DNA of 64,000 bases from Burkholderia anthina. GTDB lineage: Bacteria; Pseudomonadota; Gammaproteobacteria; Burkholderiales; Burkholderiaceae. This document shows positions 8,497 to 16,792 of this stretch, one piece after another. Below the pieces are notes generated by a model. The model did no database searches. It worked only from the letters and a program-made list of their open reading frames with translations, and was not told the origin of the DNA. Every line of letters begins with the position of its first letter. The stretch's first letter is position 1. The position numbers and the translations under genes were made by a program. Location of the stretch: NCBI RefSeq assembly GCF_902498995.1, contig NZ_CABVLY010000018.1, positions 118,108-182,107 on the forward strand. The letters are read 5' to 3'.

Positions 8497-9213
8497 TCAC
8501 GACGCCGGCATCCAGCGGCCGAAGCGCCGCTCGATCTCGCGGAACAGCATGCCGGACAGCGACGTGATCGCGAAGTACACGGCCGCGACCATCAGGTAGT
8601 AATGCATGTACTCGCGCGTCGAACCGGCCGCCTGCTTCGCGGTGTAGAGCAGCTCGCTGTAGCCGACCACGCTGATCAGCGCGCTGTCCTTCACGAGGAT
8701 CAGCCACAGGTTCGTGAAGCCGGCCAGCGCATACGGCGCCATCGCCGGCAGCGTCACGCGCCGGAACACGAGCGCGGGCGACGCGCCGAAGGCACGCGCG
8801 GCCTCGATCTGCCCGTAGGGAATCGCGAGGATCGCGCCGCGGATGATCTCGGCCGCGTATGCGCCCTGCACGATGCCGAGCACGATCACCGCCGCGGCAA
8901 AGCCGTTGACCGCCACCGGCCCGACGCCGATCGCCGTCATCAACAGGTTGATCGCGTCGGTGCCCGCGTAATAGAGCAGCAGGATCAGCAGCAGTTCGGG
9001 CACCGCGCGGCACAGCGTCGTGTAACCCTGCGCGAGCCGTTGCAGCACGCCCACGCCGGACAGTTTCGCGGCCGCGCCCAGCAACCCGAGCACGATCCCG
9101 ACGACGAACGCGCCGAGCGAAATCTCGAGCGTGACGCCCGCGCCCTGCAGCAGCGCGACGCCCCAGCCGTCCGGGTCCATGCCCAGGTAGCTCACCCATC
9201 CCCAACCGTCCAT
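8497..9213 (-). CDS. Polar amino-acid ABC transporter permease (HisQ/OccQ type)
   Basis: The product is 238 residues and is the partner permease of the gene downstream. It starts MDGWGWVSYLGMDPDGW, has about five membrane helices, and carries the EAA loop AIPYGQIEAARAFGASPAL. It lies between the periplasmic binding protein and the second permease with gaps of about 50 bp, the standard His/Arg/Orn importer order. Function and membrane location are secure at family level; the substrate is inferred only from context. Confidence 0.88.
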   Translation of the reverse strand: MDGWGWVSYLGMDPDGWGVALLQGAGVTLEISLGAFVVGIVLGLLGAAAKLSGVGVLQRLAQGYTTLCRAVPELLLILLLYYAGTDAINLLMTAIGVGPVAVNGFAAAVIVLGIVQGAYAAEIIRGAILAIPYGQIEAARAFGASPALVFRRVTLPAMAPYALAGFTNLWLILVKDSALISVVGYSELLYTAKQAAGSTREYMHYYLMVAAVYFAITSLSGMLFREIERRFGRWMPAS

Positions 9214-9264
9214 GCCGCCTCCTCCCGTTCCGTGCGTGGCGCGCGTCTGCGTATATCCGTGCGA

Positions 9265-10062
9265 TCAGTGCGGCCAGAGGTCGATCGGGAAGTACTTCTT
9301 CGCGATCTGCGCGTACTTGCCCGATGCGTGCAGCTGTTCGAGCGCCTGGTCCATCTGCTGCTTGAGCGGCGCATCCGCCTTGCGCATGCCCGCGCCGACG
9401 CCGTAGCCGAAAATCGCCGGGTCCATCTTCACGCTGCCGGGGCCCTTCAGCTCGAACGCGGAACCGTCCTTCGACTTCAGGAAATCGAGGATGCCGAGCT
9501 GGTCGAGGTACATCGTGTCGATGCGGCCCGCGACGAGGTCCGCGTTGCAGTCGTCCTGCGTGTTGTACAGGCGCACCGTCGCGTTCTTGCCGTAGGCCAT
9601 CTTGATGAATTCGGCGTTCGCGGTGGAGCCCTGCACGCCGATCACCTTGCCCTTGAGGCCGTCCGGCGTCAGCGTGAGCTTCTGGTTCTTCGCGCCGACG
9701 AACGTGCCCGGCGTCTCGTAGTACGGCCGCGAGAACGCGATCACCTTCTGGCGCTCCGGCGTGATCGACATCGAGTTGAAGATCACGTCGATCTTGTCGC
9801 TGAGCAGCGCCGGGATGATGCCGTCCCACGCGACTTCCTTGATCTCGCACTTCGCCTTCATCTGCTCGCACAGCGCGCGGATCAGGTCGGCCTCGAAGCC
9901 GCTCCACTGCCCGGTCGGGCTCTTCATCAGGAACGGCGGATACGGCTCGGCGGCGACGCCGAAGCGCAGCACGCCCGACGACGCGTGCGCGGAACCGAAC
10001 GGCGCGAGCGCCGCGAGAACGAGACTCAACAGGCACAGCAGACTGCGTGCAACACGTTTCAT
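9265..10062 (-). CDS. Periplasmic amino-acid-binding protein (family 3 solute-binding protein)
   Basis: The product is 265 residues. It has a signal peptide (MKRVARSLLCLLSLVLAALA, likely cleaved after AHA near residue 27). The mature domain begins LRFGVAAEPYPPF and contains GFEADLIRALCEQMKAKCEIKE-type lobes typical of HisJ/ArgT/OccT proteins. The acidic Asp residues of the ligand cleft (GFEADL, NTQDDCNADL) fit a basic amino-acid ligand. It captures substrate for the adjacent permease pair and ATPase. The start at 10062 gives a clean signal peptide, while longer frames add arginine-rich sequence. Confidence 0.88.
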   Translation of the reverse strand: MKRVARSLLCLLSLVLAALAPFGSAHASSGVLRFGVAAEPYPPFLMKSPTGQWSGFEADLIRALCEQMKAKCEIKEVAWDGIIPALLSDKIDVIFNSMSITPERQKVIAFSRPYYETPGTFVGAKNQKLTLTPDGLKGKVIGVQGSTANAEFIKMAYGKNATVRLYNTQDDCNADLVAGRIDTMYLDQLGILDFLKSKDGSAFELKGPGSVKMDPAIFGYGVGAGMRKADAPLKQQMDQALEQLHASGKYAQIAKKYFPIDLWPH

Positions 10063-10166
10063 GGTCGGACTCCTTGCGGGAAAGATAGGGATCGGTGCGA
10101 CCGGCACCGGTGCAGCCGGTATCGGCCAGGCCGCCCGCGCAGGCACGCGCGGGCCGTGCCCGCGGT

Positions 10167-10973
10167 TCAGTGGCGTTGCCGGTGTGCGTTGACGAACTGC
10201 CGGCAGCGTTCGCTCTGCGGCGTATCGAAGATTTCACGCGGCGTGCCGCTCTCCTCGACACGCCCTTCGTGCAGGAACAGCACCTTGTTCGACACGTCGC
10301 GCGCGAACGCCATCTCGTGCGTGACGAGAATCATCGTGCGGCCTTCGCACGCGAGATCGCGGATCACCTTCAGCACTTCGCCGACGCGCTCCGGATCGAG
10401 CGCGGAAGTCGGCTCGTCGAACAGCATGACTCTCGGCCGCATCGCCAGCGCGCGCGCGATCGCGACACGCTGCTGCTGGCCGCCGGACAGGAATGCGGGA
10501 TAGACGTTGCGCTTGTCGGCGAGGCCGACGCGCTCGAGCAGTTGCTCGGCGCGCGCGATCGCTTCGGCGCGCGGCTCGCGCAGCACGTGCACCGGCATCT
10601 CGATCACGTTTTCGAGCACCGTGCGGTGCGCCCACAGGTTGAAGCTCTGGAACACCATGCCGAGGCGCGTGCGGATGCGCTCGACCTGGCGCGGATCGGT
10701 CGCCACCGTGCGACCCTTGCGGTCGACTTTCAGCCCGATTTCCTCGCCGTCGACGACGATGCGTCCGCGGGTCGGCGTCTCCAGCAGGTTGATGCAGCGG
10801 AGCAGCGTGCTCTTGCCCGAGCCGCTCGCGCCGATCAGCGAGATCACTTCGCCCTCGTGCGCGCTCAGCGACACACCCTTCAACACCTCCAGCTCGCCGA
10901 ACCGCTTGTGCAGGTCCGTCACCTGCACGCGTTCCTCGATGGCTGTCTTCACGCTCTCCACCCGCGCCAACAT
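10167..10973 (-). CDS. Polar amino-acid ABC transporter ATPase (HisP type)
   Basis: The product is 268 residues. It has Walker A (GASGSGKST), the Q-loop (MVFQSFNLWAHRTVLENV), the signature LSGGQQQRV, Walker B (VMLFDEPTSALD) and the H-loop His in LVTHEM. HisP/OccP/ArtP proteins share the Q-loop phrase FNLWAH. It is the first gene of the importer operon that continues with the binding protein, two permeases, the aminotransferase and the deacylase. A sigma-70-like promoter overlapped by the shared operator lies about 90-120 bp upstream of its start, so the whole operon is probably under the BetI-like regulator encoded divergently. Confidence 0.9.
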   Translation of the reverse strand: MLARVESVKTAIEERVQVTDLHKRFGELEVLKGVSLSAHEGEVISLIGASGSGKSTLLRCINLLETPTRGRIVVDGEEIGLKVDRKGRTVATDPRQVERIRTRLGMVFQSFNLWAHRTVLENVIEMPVHVLREPRAEAIARAEQLLERVGLADKRNVYPAFLSGGQQQRVAIARALAMRPRVMLFDEPTSALDPERVGEVLKVIRDLACEGRTMILVTHEMAFARDVSNKVLFLHEGRVEESGTPREIFDTPQSERCRQFVNAHRQRH

Positions 10974-11059
10974 GCTGTCTCCTGTGTCGAATTCTCACGC
11001 CCGTCCCGCGCGGGACCGCGACGTCTTGTTGAATGGCCGACCAACCTCATGCGGAGTCG

Positions 11060-11092
11060 AGTATAGGCTCTGTTGAACAGTGGTTCAACAGA
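11060..11092 (-). promoter_or_regulatory. Promoter of the amino-acid importer operon with overlapping perfect operator
   Basis: On the minus strand a -35 box TTGAAC (11083-11088) and a -10 box TATACT (11060-11065) are exactly 17 bp apart. The operator overlaps them as TCTGTTGAAC (11069-11078), 4 bp AGTG, then GTTCAACAGA (11083-11092), a perfect 10-bp inverted repeat. This is the best of four copies of the same arrangement between 11 and 26.4 kb. A bound TetR dimer would block RNA polymerase. Confidence 0.8.
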
Positions 11093-11139
11093 TTTCAATA
11101 ATCCGGAAGCAAGGGTTTTCGCGGGTTCCGTCGCGGTAA

Positions 11140-11169
11140 TTGAACAAGCGTCCGACACTCCCCTATAAT
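11140..11169 (+). promoter_or_regulatory. Promoter of the tetR-type regulator gene
   Basis: TTGAAC (11140-11145) and TATAAT (11164-11169) are separated by 18 bp and lie 31 bp upstream of the GTG start at 11201. A weak version of the regulon operator is present in the same register: ATTGAAC, 4 bp, GTCCGAC, whose right arm matches GTTCAAC at 5 of 7 positions. This could allow weak autoregulation but may be chance, because the -35 box itself supplies the left arm. Confidence 0.6.
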
Positions 11170-11200
11170 CGGTGCCATGACGATTCCGTAAGGTCACTCC

Positions 11201-11857
11201 GTGAAAAAGACTCCTGGCAGCGCACCGGTTCAGACCCGCAGCCGCGGCATTCGCGAAACGCCCGCCGTGCGGCAGCAATCGATCATCGACGCGACGATGC
11301 GCTGCATCGCGCGCTACAGCTATTCGGAAACCACGATCGACCGCATCTGCGCGGAAGCGAAAGTGTCGCGCGGGCTGATCAACCATCACTTCCAGTCGAA
11401 AGACGAGCTGATGGCGCAGACCTACAAGCGGCTCGCCGCCGACCTGCTCGACGTGTCGCGCGCGGCCGCCGCGAATGCGACGGGCCCCGAGGACAAGCTC
11501 GACGCGATCATCAAGGTGTGTTTCGCCACGCCGGTGTTCGCGCCGAAGAACGTGAAGGTCTGGCTCGGCTTCTGGAGCGTCGCGCACAGCGATCCGGTGA
11601 TCCGCAAGGCGCACAAGGAGCTGTACGCCGGCTACCGGCAGGCGTTGAAGAAACTGTTCGACCAGATCGCCGAAGTGCGCGGCGGCACCGTCGACAGCGA
11701 TCTCGCCGCGCTGACGCTGACGGCCGTGATCGACGGGTTCTGGCTCGAACTCGCACGCGACCCGACGTCGTTTACCGCGCAAGACGCGCTGACGAGCTGC
11801 CTGCGCGTCGTCGACTCGTTCCTGCCGCCGCCGAAGACGGCCCGCAAGCGCGCGTAA
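11201..11857 (+). CDS. BetI-like TetR-family transcriptional regulator
   Basis: The product is 218 residues with a GTG start. The N-terminal helix-turn-helix reads TIDRICAEAKVSRGLINHHF, which closely follows the BetI pattern (VSxGxIxHHF then KDEL). The C-terminal ligand domain has KVWLGFWSVAHSDP and LTAVIDGFWLELA, also BetI-like. BetI represses choline-betaine genes and responds to choline or a related ligand; here the ligand is probably the imported compound or an aldehyde intermediate. The gene is divergent from the ABC importer operon. Four strong palindromic operators with TTGAAC-type half-sites lie at promoters of four surrounding transcription units, making it the probable master regulator of 5.5-28.5 kb. 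Confidence 0.85.
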   Translation: MKKTPGSAPVQTRSRGIRETPAVRQQSIIDATMRCIARYSYSETTIDRICAEAKVSRGLINHHFQSKDELMAQTYKRLAADLLDVSRAAAANATGPEDKLDAIIKVCFATPVFAPKNVKVWLGFWSVAHSDPVIRKAHKELYAGYRQALKKLFDQIAEVRGGTVDSDLAALTLTAVIDGFWLELARDPTSFTAQDALTSCLRVVDSFLPPPKTARKRA

Positions 11858-11898
11858 CGCGGCGCATCATCGCCGCCGGAAGCCCGGCGGCACACGCG

Positions 11899-11921
11899 AC
11901 GGCCTCGCATTGCGAGGCCGT
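11899..11921. terminator. Bidirectional rho-independent terminator
   Basis: ACGGCCTCGC (11899-11908) and GCGAGGCCGT (11912-11921) pair perfectly around a 3-nt loop, and TTTT follows at 11927-11930. It sits between the convergent ends of the TetR gene (11857) and the AruI-like gene (11930), so it can serve both. Confidence 0.75.
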
Positions 11922-11929
11922 TCGCGTTT

Positions 11930-13537
11930 TCAGCGTGCGCGAATCTCGATCAGATACGGCGCGTCATGCGCCGCCGCTTCGCTGAGCGCCCCGGCCAGCG
12001 ACGCGCCCTCTTCGACCCGCTGCGCACCCCAGCCATACGCCCGCGCGATCGCGACGAAATCCGGCGTGTGCAGATCCACGCCGACCGGCTCGACGCCGCC
12101 GTCGACCATGGCCTGCTTGATCTCCCCGTAACCGCCGTTGTTCAGCAGTACGACGATCACGCGCGCGCGATGCTGTACCGCGGTGCCGAGTTCGGCGAGC
12201 GTGTACTGGAACCCGCCGTCGCCCGTGACGCAGACGACCGGCCGCGACGCATCGCCGAGGCTCGCGCCAACGGCGGCCGGCAACCCGTAGCCGAGCGAGC
12301 CGAAGCCGACCGACGCGTTGAACCAGCTGCGCGGGCGCGGCGCCGCGAAACCGACGTTGCCCGCATAGACGATGCGCGTCGAGTCGCCGACGATCGCCGC
12401 ATCGGGCAACGCGTCGCGCACGCTGTCGAGCAGCGCGAGATCGCGCCGCATCTCGTCGTTCAACTCCTGCCGCGCCGCCGCACGGCACATCGCCGCGCGT
12501 TCGAGGCCGTCGCCGTCCGCATGGGCATGGGCATGCGCGTCGCCCGGCCACACGCGCCGCAGCGCGCGCAGGGTTTCGCCGACGTCGCCGAGCAGCGGCA
12601 GCGCCGGCACCGCATTGCGGCACAGCTGCTGCGGGTCGATGTCGATCCGCACGAGCGGCGCGGGCATCGAGAAGCTGCGCGTCGCATACAGGTCGTAATC
12701 GGTCGGTCCGAGCTCCGTGCCGAGCGCGACGATCAGGTCGCTGTCGCGCATCAGCGCGCGCACCGCGTTGCTCGACGCCGACCATGCGATGCCGAGCGGA
12801 TGCGCGGGCGGCAGCACGCCGCGTCCGTTGATCGTCATCACGACCGGCGCATCGAGCGCTTCCGCGAGCCAGCGCACGTCGTCGGCCGCATCGAGCGCGC
12901 CGCCGCCCGCGAGGATCAGCGGCGCGCGCGCGGCCGCCACCTTCGCACGCAGCGCGTCGATGCCGCCGGCCGACGCCGGGCCCGGTGCGATGCGCGGCGG
13001 CGCGGCCGGCACCGGCGGTAACGCACCGGCCGGCGCCGCGAGCACGTCGAGCGGAATCTGGATGTGCACCGGGCGCGGCCGGCCGCCCGAGAACACCGCG
13101 AACGCGCGCGCGATCGCCTGCGGCAGCGCGTCGGCGCGCGGCACCGTGTAACTGAACGCGGCGATGTTCTCCGCGAACGCGTGCTGGTCCGGCAATTCGT
13201 GCAGATGGCCGTTGCCGGAGCCGATATCGCCGGATGCGTTGACGCTGGAAATCACCAGCATCGGAATCGAATCCGCATAGGCCTGCGCCATCGACGTCGC
13301 GATGTTCGTCATCCCGGGGCCGGTGATCACGAAACACACGCCGGGCTTGCCGGTCGCGCGCGCATAGCCGTCCGCCATGAAGCCGAGGCCCTGCTCGTGG
13401 CGCGCGCTCACATGGCGCAACGCGCTGCCGGCCAGCCCGCGGTACAGCTCGATCGTATGCACGCCGGGAATGCCGAACACCGTGTCGACGCCGTATGCGG
13501 CGAGCAGGTCGACGAGATACATGCCTACTGTTTTCAT
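11930..13537 (-). CDS. aruI: AruI-like thiamine-diphosphate decarboxylase (2-ketoarginine decarboxylase)
   Basis: The product is 535 residues of the acetolactate-synthase-like thiamine-diphosphate family. Catalytic Glu48 is in SARHEQGLGFMADGYAR; the C-terminal cofactor motif runs from GDGGFQYTLAE to LLNNGGYGE. The N-terminus VFGIPGVHTIELYRGL matches Pseudomonas AruI as I recall it, and differs from true acetolactate synthases. AruI converts 2-ketoarginine to 4-guanidinobutyraldehyde. The start at 13537 (MKTVGMYL) has GGAAG upstream; an in-frame GTG at 13573 is less likely. It is the last gene of a seven-gene operon headed by a polyamine-type importer. An acetolactate synthase role is unlikely because no small subunit is nearby. 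Confidence 0.75.
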   Translation of the reverse strand: MKTVGMYLVDLLAAYGVDTVFGIPGVHTIELYRGLAGSALRHVSARHEQGLGFMADGYARATGKPGVCFVITGPGMTNIATSMAQAYADSIPMLVISSVNASGDIGSGNGHLHELPDQHAFAENIAAFSYTVPRADALPQAIARAFAVFSGGRPRPVHIQIPLDVLAAPAGALPPVPAAPPRIAPGPASAGGIDALRAKVAAARAPLILAGGGALDAADDVRWLAEALDAPVVMTINGRGVLPPAHPLGIAWSASSNAVRALMRDSDLIVALGTELGPTDYDLYATRSFSMPAPLVRIDIDPQQLCRNAVPALPLLGDVGETLRALRRVWPGDAHAHAHADGDGLERAAMCRAAARQELNDEMRRDLALLDSVRDALPDAAIVGDSTRIVYAGNVGFAAPRPRSWFNASVGFGSLGYGLPAAVGASLGDASRPVVCVTGDGGFQYTLAELGTAVQHRARVIVVLLNNGGYGEIKQAMVDGGVEPVGVDLHTPDFVAIARAYGWGAQRVEEGASLAGALSEAAAHDAPYLIEIRAR

Positions 13538-13592
13538 TTCGCTTCCATCGTTGAGGACAGGTTTCTGAATCACGCGCCGGCCGGCGAAGCCG

Positions 13593-14231
13593 TCAATGCG
13601 CGAGCCCCGGCAGCAATTCGCGCACGCCCTGCGCGAGCATCTGGAACGCGATCGCGGTCAGCACGATGCCCGACAGCCGCTCGACCAGCGTCCTGCCGAT
13701 CTCGCCGAGCCGGCGGCACCACGACGCCGAGCACGCATACGTGAGCCCGATCACGCCGGCATGCAGCACGCACACCGCGCTCAGCGCCAGCAGATCGCCC
13801 GGCGTATGAAAGCGCGTCGCCGTCGTGATCACGAGCGACATCACCGCGCTGCCGATCGACAGCGGGAAAATCAACGGCACCGCGATGTAGTTGCGCCACT
13901 GCGCATATTCGAGCCGCGTGTCGCCGCCGCTGCGTTCGTCGTTCGCCGTGCCGCGCATCATCGGGATCGACCACAGGCACAGCACGAGGCCGCCGGTCAG
14001 CGTCAACGCACCGAGCGTGAGGCCGAGCATGCGCAACAGGAACTGGCCGCCCCACACCGCGCCGACCATCAGCACCGCGATCCACGCAAACAGCCTGAGC
14101 GCGATCTGCCGCTGTGTCACGTCGGGAAAATGCCCGGTGACGGCCGCGTACATCGGGATCGCGACCGGCGGACAGAACAGCGTCAGCAGGCCGGTCAGGA
14201 ACAGCAGCACGTCGCTCGACGTCAGGGTCAT
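13593..14231 (-). CDS. MarC-family inner-membrane protein
   Basis: The product is 212 residues with about six membrane helices and belongs to the MarC/YchE/YhgN family, whose transport role is not settled (an amino-acid export role has been proposed for some). Family features are LTGLLTLFCPPVAIPMYAAV near the N-terminus and the repeated NYIAVPLIFPLSIGSAVMS. The start at 14231 gives a typical hydrophilic lead followed directly by helix 1. The gene lies between the quinone oxidoreductase and the decarboxylase genes with 55-76 bp gaps. It may export an excess substrate or intermediate of the pathway, but this is only inferred from position. Confidence 0.75.
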   Translation of the reverse strand: MTLTSSDVLLFLTGLLTLFCPPVAIPMYAAVTGHFPDVTQRQIALRLFAWIAVLMVGAVWGGQFLLRMLGLTLGALTLTGGLVLCLWSIPMMRGTANDERSGGDTRLEYAQWRNYIAVPLIFPLSIGSAVMSLVITTATRFHTPGDLLALSAVCVLHAGVIGLTYACSASWCRRLGEIGRTLVERLSGIVLTAIAFQMLAQGVRELLPGLAH

Positions 14232-14307
14232 CGTTCGAACTCGCATGCGGTCGGGTGGTTGAAAAACGCGGCGCCATCGCGGCCAGTCTCGCGGCCAGAT
14301 CTCTCGC

Positions 14308-15036
14308 TCAGCCCTGCGCGGCTTCCTGCGCCGCGCGTTCGCGCGGCCGCATGTCGCCGTCGAAATCGTCGAGCGTCGGAAACGCCATCGGTTCGAGCCG
14401 GTCGAGCTGCGCGAGGTACGCGTCGTACCGGTCGAGCACGGCCGCACGTTCCGCGTCGCCGATATACGGCACGTGATAGCCGACGAACGACGGCAGCACG
14501 TCGAAGCCCGCGTAGCCGAGCGTGCCGCGCAGCACGTGGCGCAGCATCAGGTCCATCTCGCCGTGCACGCCGTCCGCGCCGAACATGTAGTCGCGACCGC
14601 CGCAGGTATAGGCGAGCAGCGCGCGCTTGCCGCGCATTCCGCCGCGATCGTAGAAACGCACGCCGCCGTATACCTTGCCCGACACGAGCACGCGGTCGAT
14701 CCAGCCTTTCATGATCGCCGGCACCGAGCACCAGAACAGCGGGAAGCTCAGGATCAGCAGGTCGCATGCGGCGAGCTTGTCGAGTTCCGCGGCGATGTCG
14801 GGCGCGATCGCGTGCGCGGCGACGTTCTCGCGCTGCTCCAGCGCATAGACGAGATAGTCGGGGTTCTTGCGCACGCCGAAATCGGCCGCGCTCGCGACCG
14901 GATTCCACTGCATCGCGTACAGGTCGGACACCGTCACGGTATGCCCCTGCGCTTCGAGCGTGCTCACCGCGCGGTGCAGCATCGACGTCGTGAACGACTG
15001 CGGTTCGGGATGGGCGTGAACGATCAGGACTTTCAT
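14308..15036 (-). CDS. NAD(P)H dehydrogenase (quinone)-like flavoprotein
   Basis: The product is 242 residues with a flavodoxin-like fold. It starts MKVLIVHAHPEPQSFTTSM, the FMN/FAD phosphate loop, followed by FPLFWCSVPAIMKGWIDRV, the family signature shared with MdaB, KefF and NQO1-type proteins. These enzymes reduce quinones or nitro compounds with NAD(P)H. Within this operon it could handle electrons or detoxify a reactive aldehyde or quinone intermediate, but no specific role can be read from the sequence. It follows the second permease of the polyamine-type importer by 40 bp. Confidence 0.8.
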   Translation of the reverse strand: MKVLIVHAHPEPQSFTTSMLHRAVSTLEAQGHTVTVSDLYAMQWNPVASAADFGVRKNPDYLVYALEQRENVAAHAIAPDIAAELDKLAACDLLILSFPLFWCSVPAIMKGWIDRVLVSGKVYGGVRFYDRGGMRGKRALLAYTCGGRDYMFGADGVHGEMDLMLRHVLRGTLGYAGFDVLPSFVGYHVPYIGDAERAAVLDRYDAYLAQLDRLEPMAFPTLDDFDGDMRPRERAAQEAAQG

Positions 15037-15076
15037 GGTGCGATTTTTCTCCGCAACGTAACGTTGAAGGGGGAAT

Positions 15077-15871
15077 TCAGACGGACCCGGCCGCGCGCTT
15101 GCGCAGCAGCGACAGGCCGATCGCCACGCAGGTCGCGACGAGCAGCAGCGTGGACACCGACGCGATCGCCGGATCGACGTTCTCGCGCATCCCGTCCCAC
15201 ATGCGGCGCGGCAGCGTGTACACGTGACGGCTCGAGATGAACAGCGTGACCACGAGCTCGTCCCACGACAGGATGAACGCGAACACCGCGGCCGACAGCA
15301 CGCCCGGCTTGATCGACGGCAGGATCACGTAACGCAGCGTCTGCGCGACGTTCGCGCCGAGGCTGCGCGACGCCTGCTCGATCCGCAGCCCGACGGTCGC
15401 GAGCGATGCGGAAACAGCCACCACCACGTACGGCACCGACAGCACGACATGCGACAGGATCGCGGCCGGGAAACTGTCGAGCATGCCCAGCTCGCCCCAC
15501 AACCGGTAGAACGCGAGCGCCGACACGATCGGCGGCACGATCAGCGGGAACAGGATCACGCCGCGCACGAACTCGCCGCGCCGCGACGCGACCTTCCACA
15601 GCCCGATCGCGCACAGCGTGCCGAGCGTGACGGAAATCGCCGACGACACCAGCGCAATCAGCCCGCTCTGCAGGAAGCTCGACAGCCAGCCGTCGTCGTC
15701 GAGCAGCGCGCCGTAGTGCCGCAGCGACAGCGTGCCGTCCGGCATCGACAGGTAATCGTTCGGCGTCAGCGACACCGGCACCGACACGAGCAGCGGCAAC
15801 ATCAGGAACAGGATCGCGGCCCATGCAATGCCGGCCACCAGCGCGCGTCCTGCGGTCATTCGGGTTTTCAT
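15077..15871 (-). CDS. Polyamine-type ABC transporter permease (PotC family)
   Basis: The product is 264 residues with six predicted membrane helices. The EAA loop is EQASRSLGANVAQTLRYV; the text around VIPSIKPGVLSAAVFAFILSWDE is typical of PotC/PotI permeases. It pairs with the permease directly upstream (15892-16767), the binding protein and the ATPase. Substrates of this subfamily include spermidine, putrescine, GABA-like compounds and other small amines or betaines. The start at 15871 is preceded by GGAG. Confidence 0.87.
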   Translation of the reverse strand: MKTRMTAGRALVAGIAWAAILFLMLPLLVSVPVSLTPNDYLSMPDGTLSLRHYGALLDDDGWLSSFLQSGLIALVSSAISVTLGTLCAIGLWKVASRRGEFVRGVILFPLIVPPIVSALAFYRLWGELGMLDSFPAAILSHVVLSVPYVVVAVSASLATVGLRIEQASRSLGANVAQTLRYVILPSIKPGVLSAAVFAFILSWDELVVTLFISSRHVYTLPRRMWDGMRENVDPAIASVSTLLLVATCVAIGLSLLRKRAAGSV

Positions 15872-15891
15872 CGGTTCGTTCTCCGGTCGGG

Positions 15892-16767
15892 TCAGCGCGC
15901 GCCGAACAGCTCGCGCAGGTCGACGAAACGCGCGAGCAGCGCGAGCGCGGCCAGGATCGACGCCAGCAGCAGCGACGCGAGCGCCGCCCCGCTGCCCCAG
16001 TTCACCAGTTGCAGGATCTGCGTGCTGATGTATTCGGCGATCATCACCGTGCGGCCGCCGCCGAGGATCACCGGCGTCACGTAGAAGCCGAGCGAGAAGA
16101 TGAACACGAGGATCGCCGCGCCGACGATACCCGGCCGCGTCTGCGGGAAATACACCTTGCGGAACGTGACGAGCGCGCCCGCGCCGAGCCCCTGCGACGC
16201 GCGCGCGAGCTGCGGGTCGATGCCCTTCATGTTCGCGTACAGCGGCAGCACCGCATACGGGATCATGAAGTGGATCATCCCGATCACGACGCCGATCTCG
16301 TTGCGCATCAGCGGCAGCGGCGAATCGATCAACCCGATGCGCATCAGCAACGTGTTGACGAGCCCCTGCTCGCCGAGCAGGAACAGCCACGAGAACGCGC
16401 GCACCAGCACCGACGCCCAGAACGGCACGAGCAGCCCGAACATCAGCGCCATCCGCTGGCGCGGGCCGACATGCGCCATCGCATACGCAATCGCGTAGCC
16501 GAGCGCGACCGAGCAGACGGTCGTGACCGCGCACACGCGCAGCGTCGTCCACAGCACGCGATGCACGCCGTGGTTGTCGAGCAGCCGCGCGTAGTTCTGC
16601 AGGCCGGGCTCCGGCACGGTGAAGCCGAGCCACAGCACGCGCACGAGCGGATACACGTACAGCACGATCAGCACCGCGAGCAGCGGTACGACGAGCAGCC
16701 AGTAGCGATCGGCCTTCGCACGGCCGAGCGGGACGGCGCCCGCGACGGGAGTAGACAGGGTATTCAT
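15892..16767 (-). CDS. Polyamine-type ABC transporter permease (PotB family)
   Basis: The product is 291 residues. After a short cytoplasmic start it has six membrane helices. The EAA-like loop ARASQGLGAGALVTFRKVYFP and IGMIHFMIPYAVLPLYANMKG are characteristic of PotB/PotH permeases. It is the membrane partner of the gene downstream, 20 bp away, and follows the binding-protein gene by 25 bp. It would form the translocation channel in the inner membrane for a small cationic or zwitterionic amine. Confidence 0.87.
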   Translation of the reverse strand: MNTLSTPVAGAVPLGRAKADRYWLLVVPLLAVLIVLYVYPLVRVLWLGFTVPEPGLQNYARLLDNHGVHRVLWTTLRVCAVTTVCSVALGYAIAYAMAHVGPRQRMALMFGLLVPFWASVLVRAFSWLFLLGEQGLVNTLLMRIGLIDSPLPLMRNEIGVVIGMIHFMIPYAVLPLYANMKGIDPQLARASQGLGAGALVTFRKVYFPQTRPGIVGAAILVFIFSLGFYVTPVILGGGRTVMIAEYISTQILQLVNWGSGAALASLLLASILAALALLARFVDLRELFGAR

Positions 16768-16792
16768 GGCATGACGCTCACGAGGCGGCGGC

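Noticed and set aside
11930..13537. Acetolactate synthase large subunit
   Set aside because: There is no small-subunit gene, and the N-terminus and operon fit 2-ketoarginine decarboxylase better.
13538..13573. An in-frame GTG start of the AruI-like gene at 13573
   Set aside because: The ATG at 13537 has a better ribosome site (GGAAG) and matches the family beginning.
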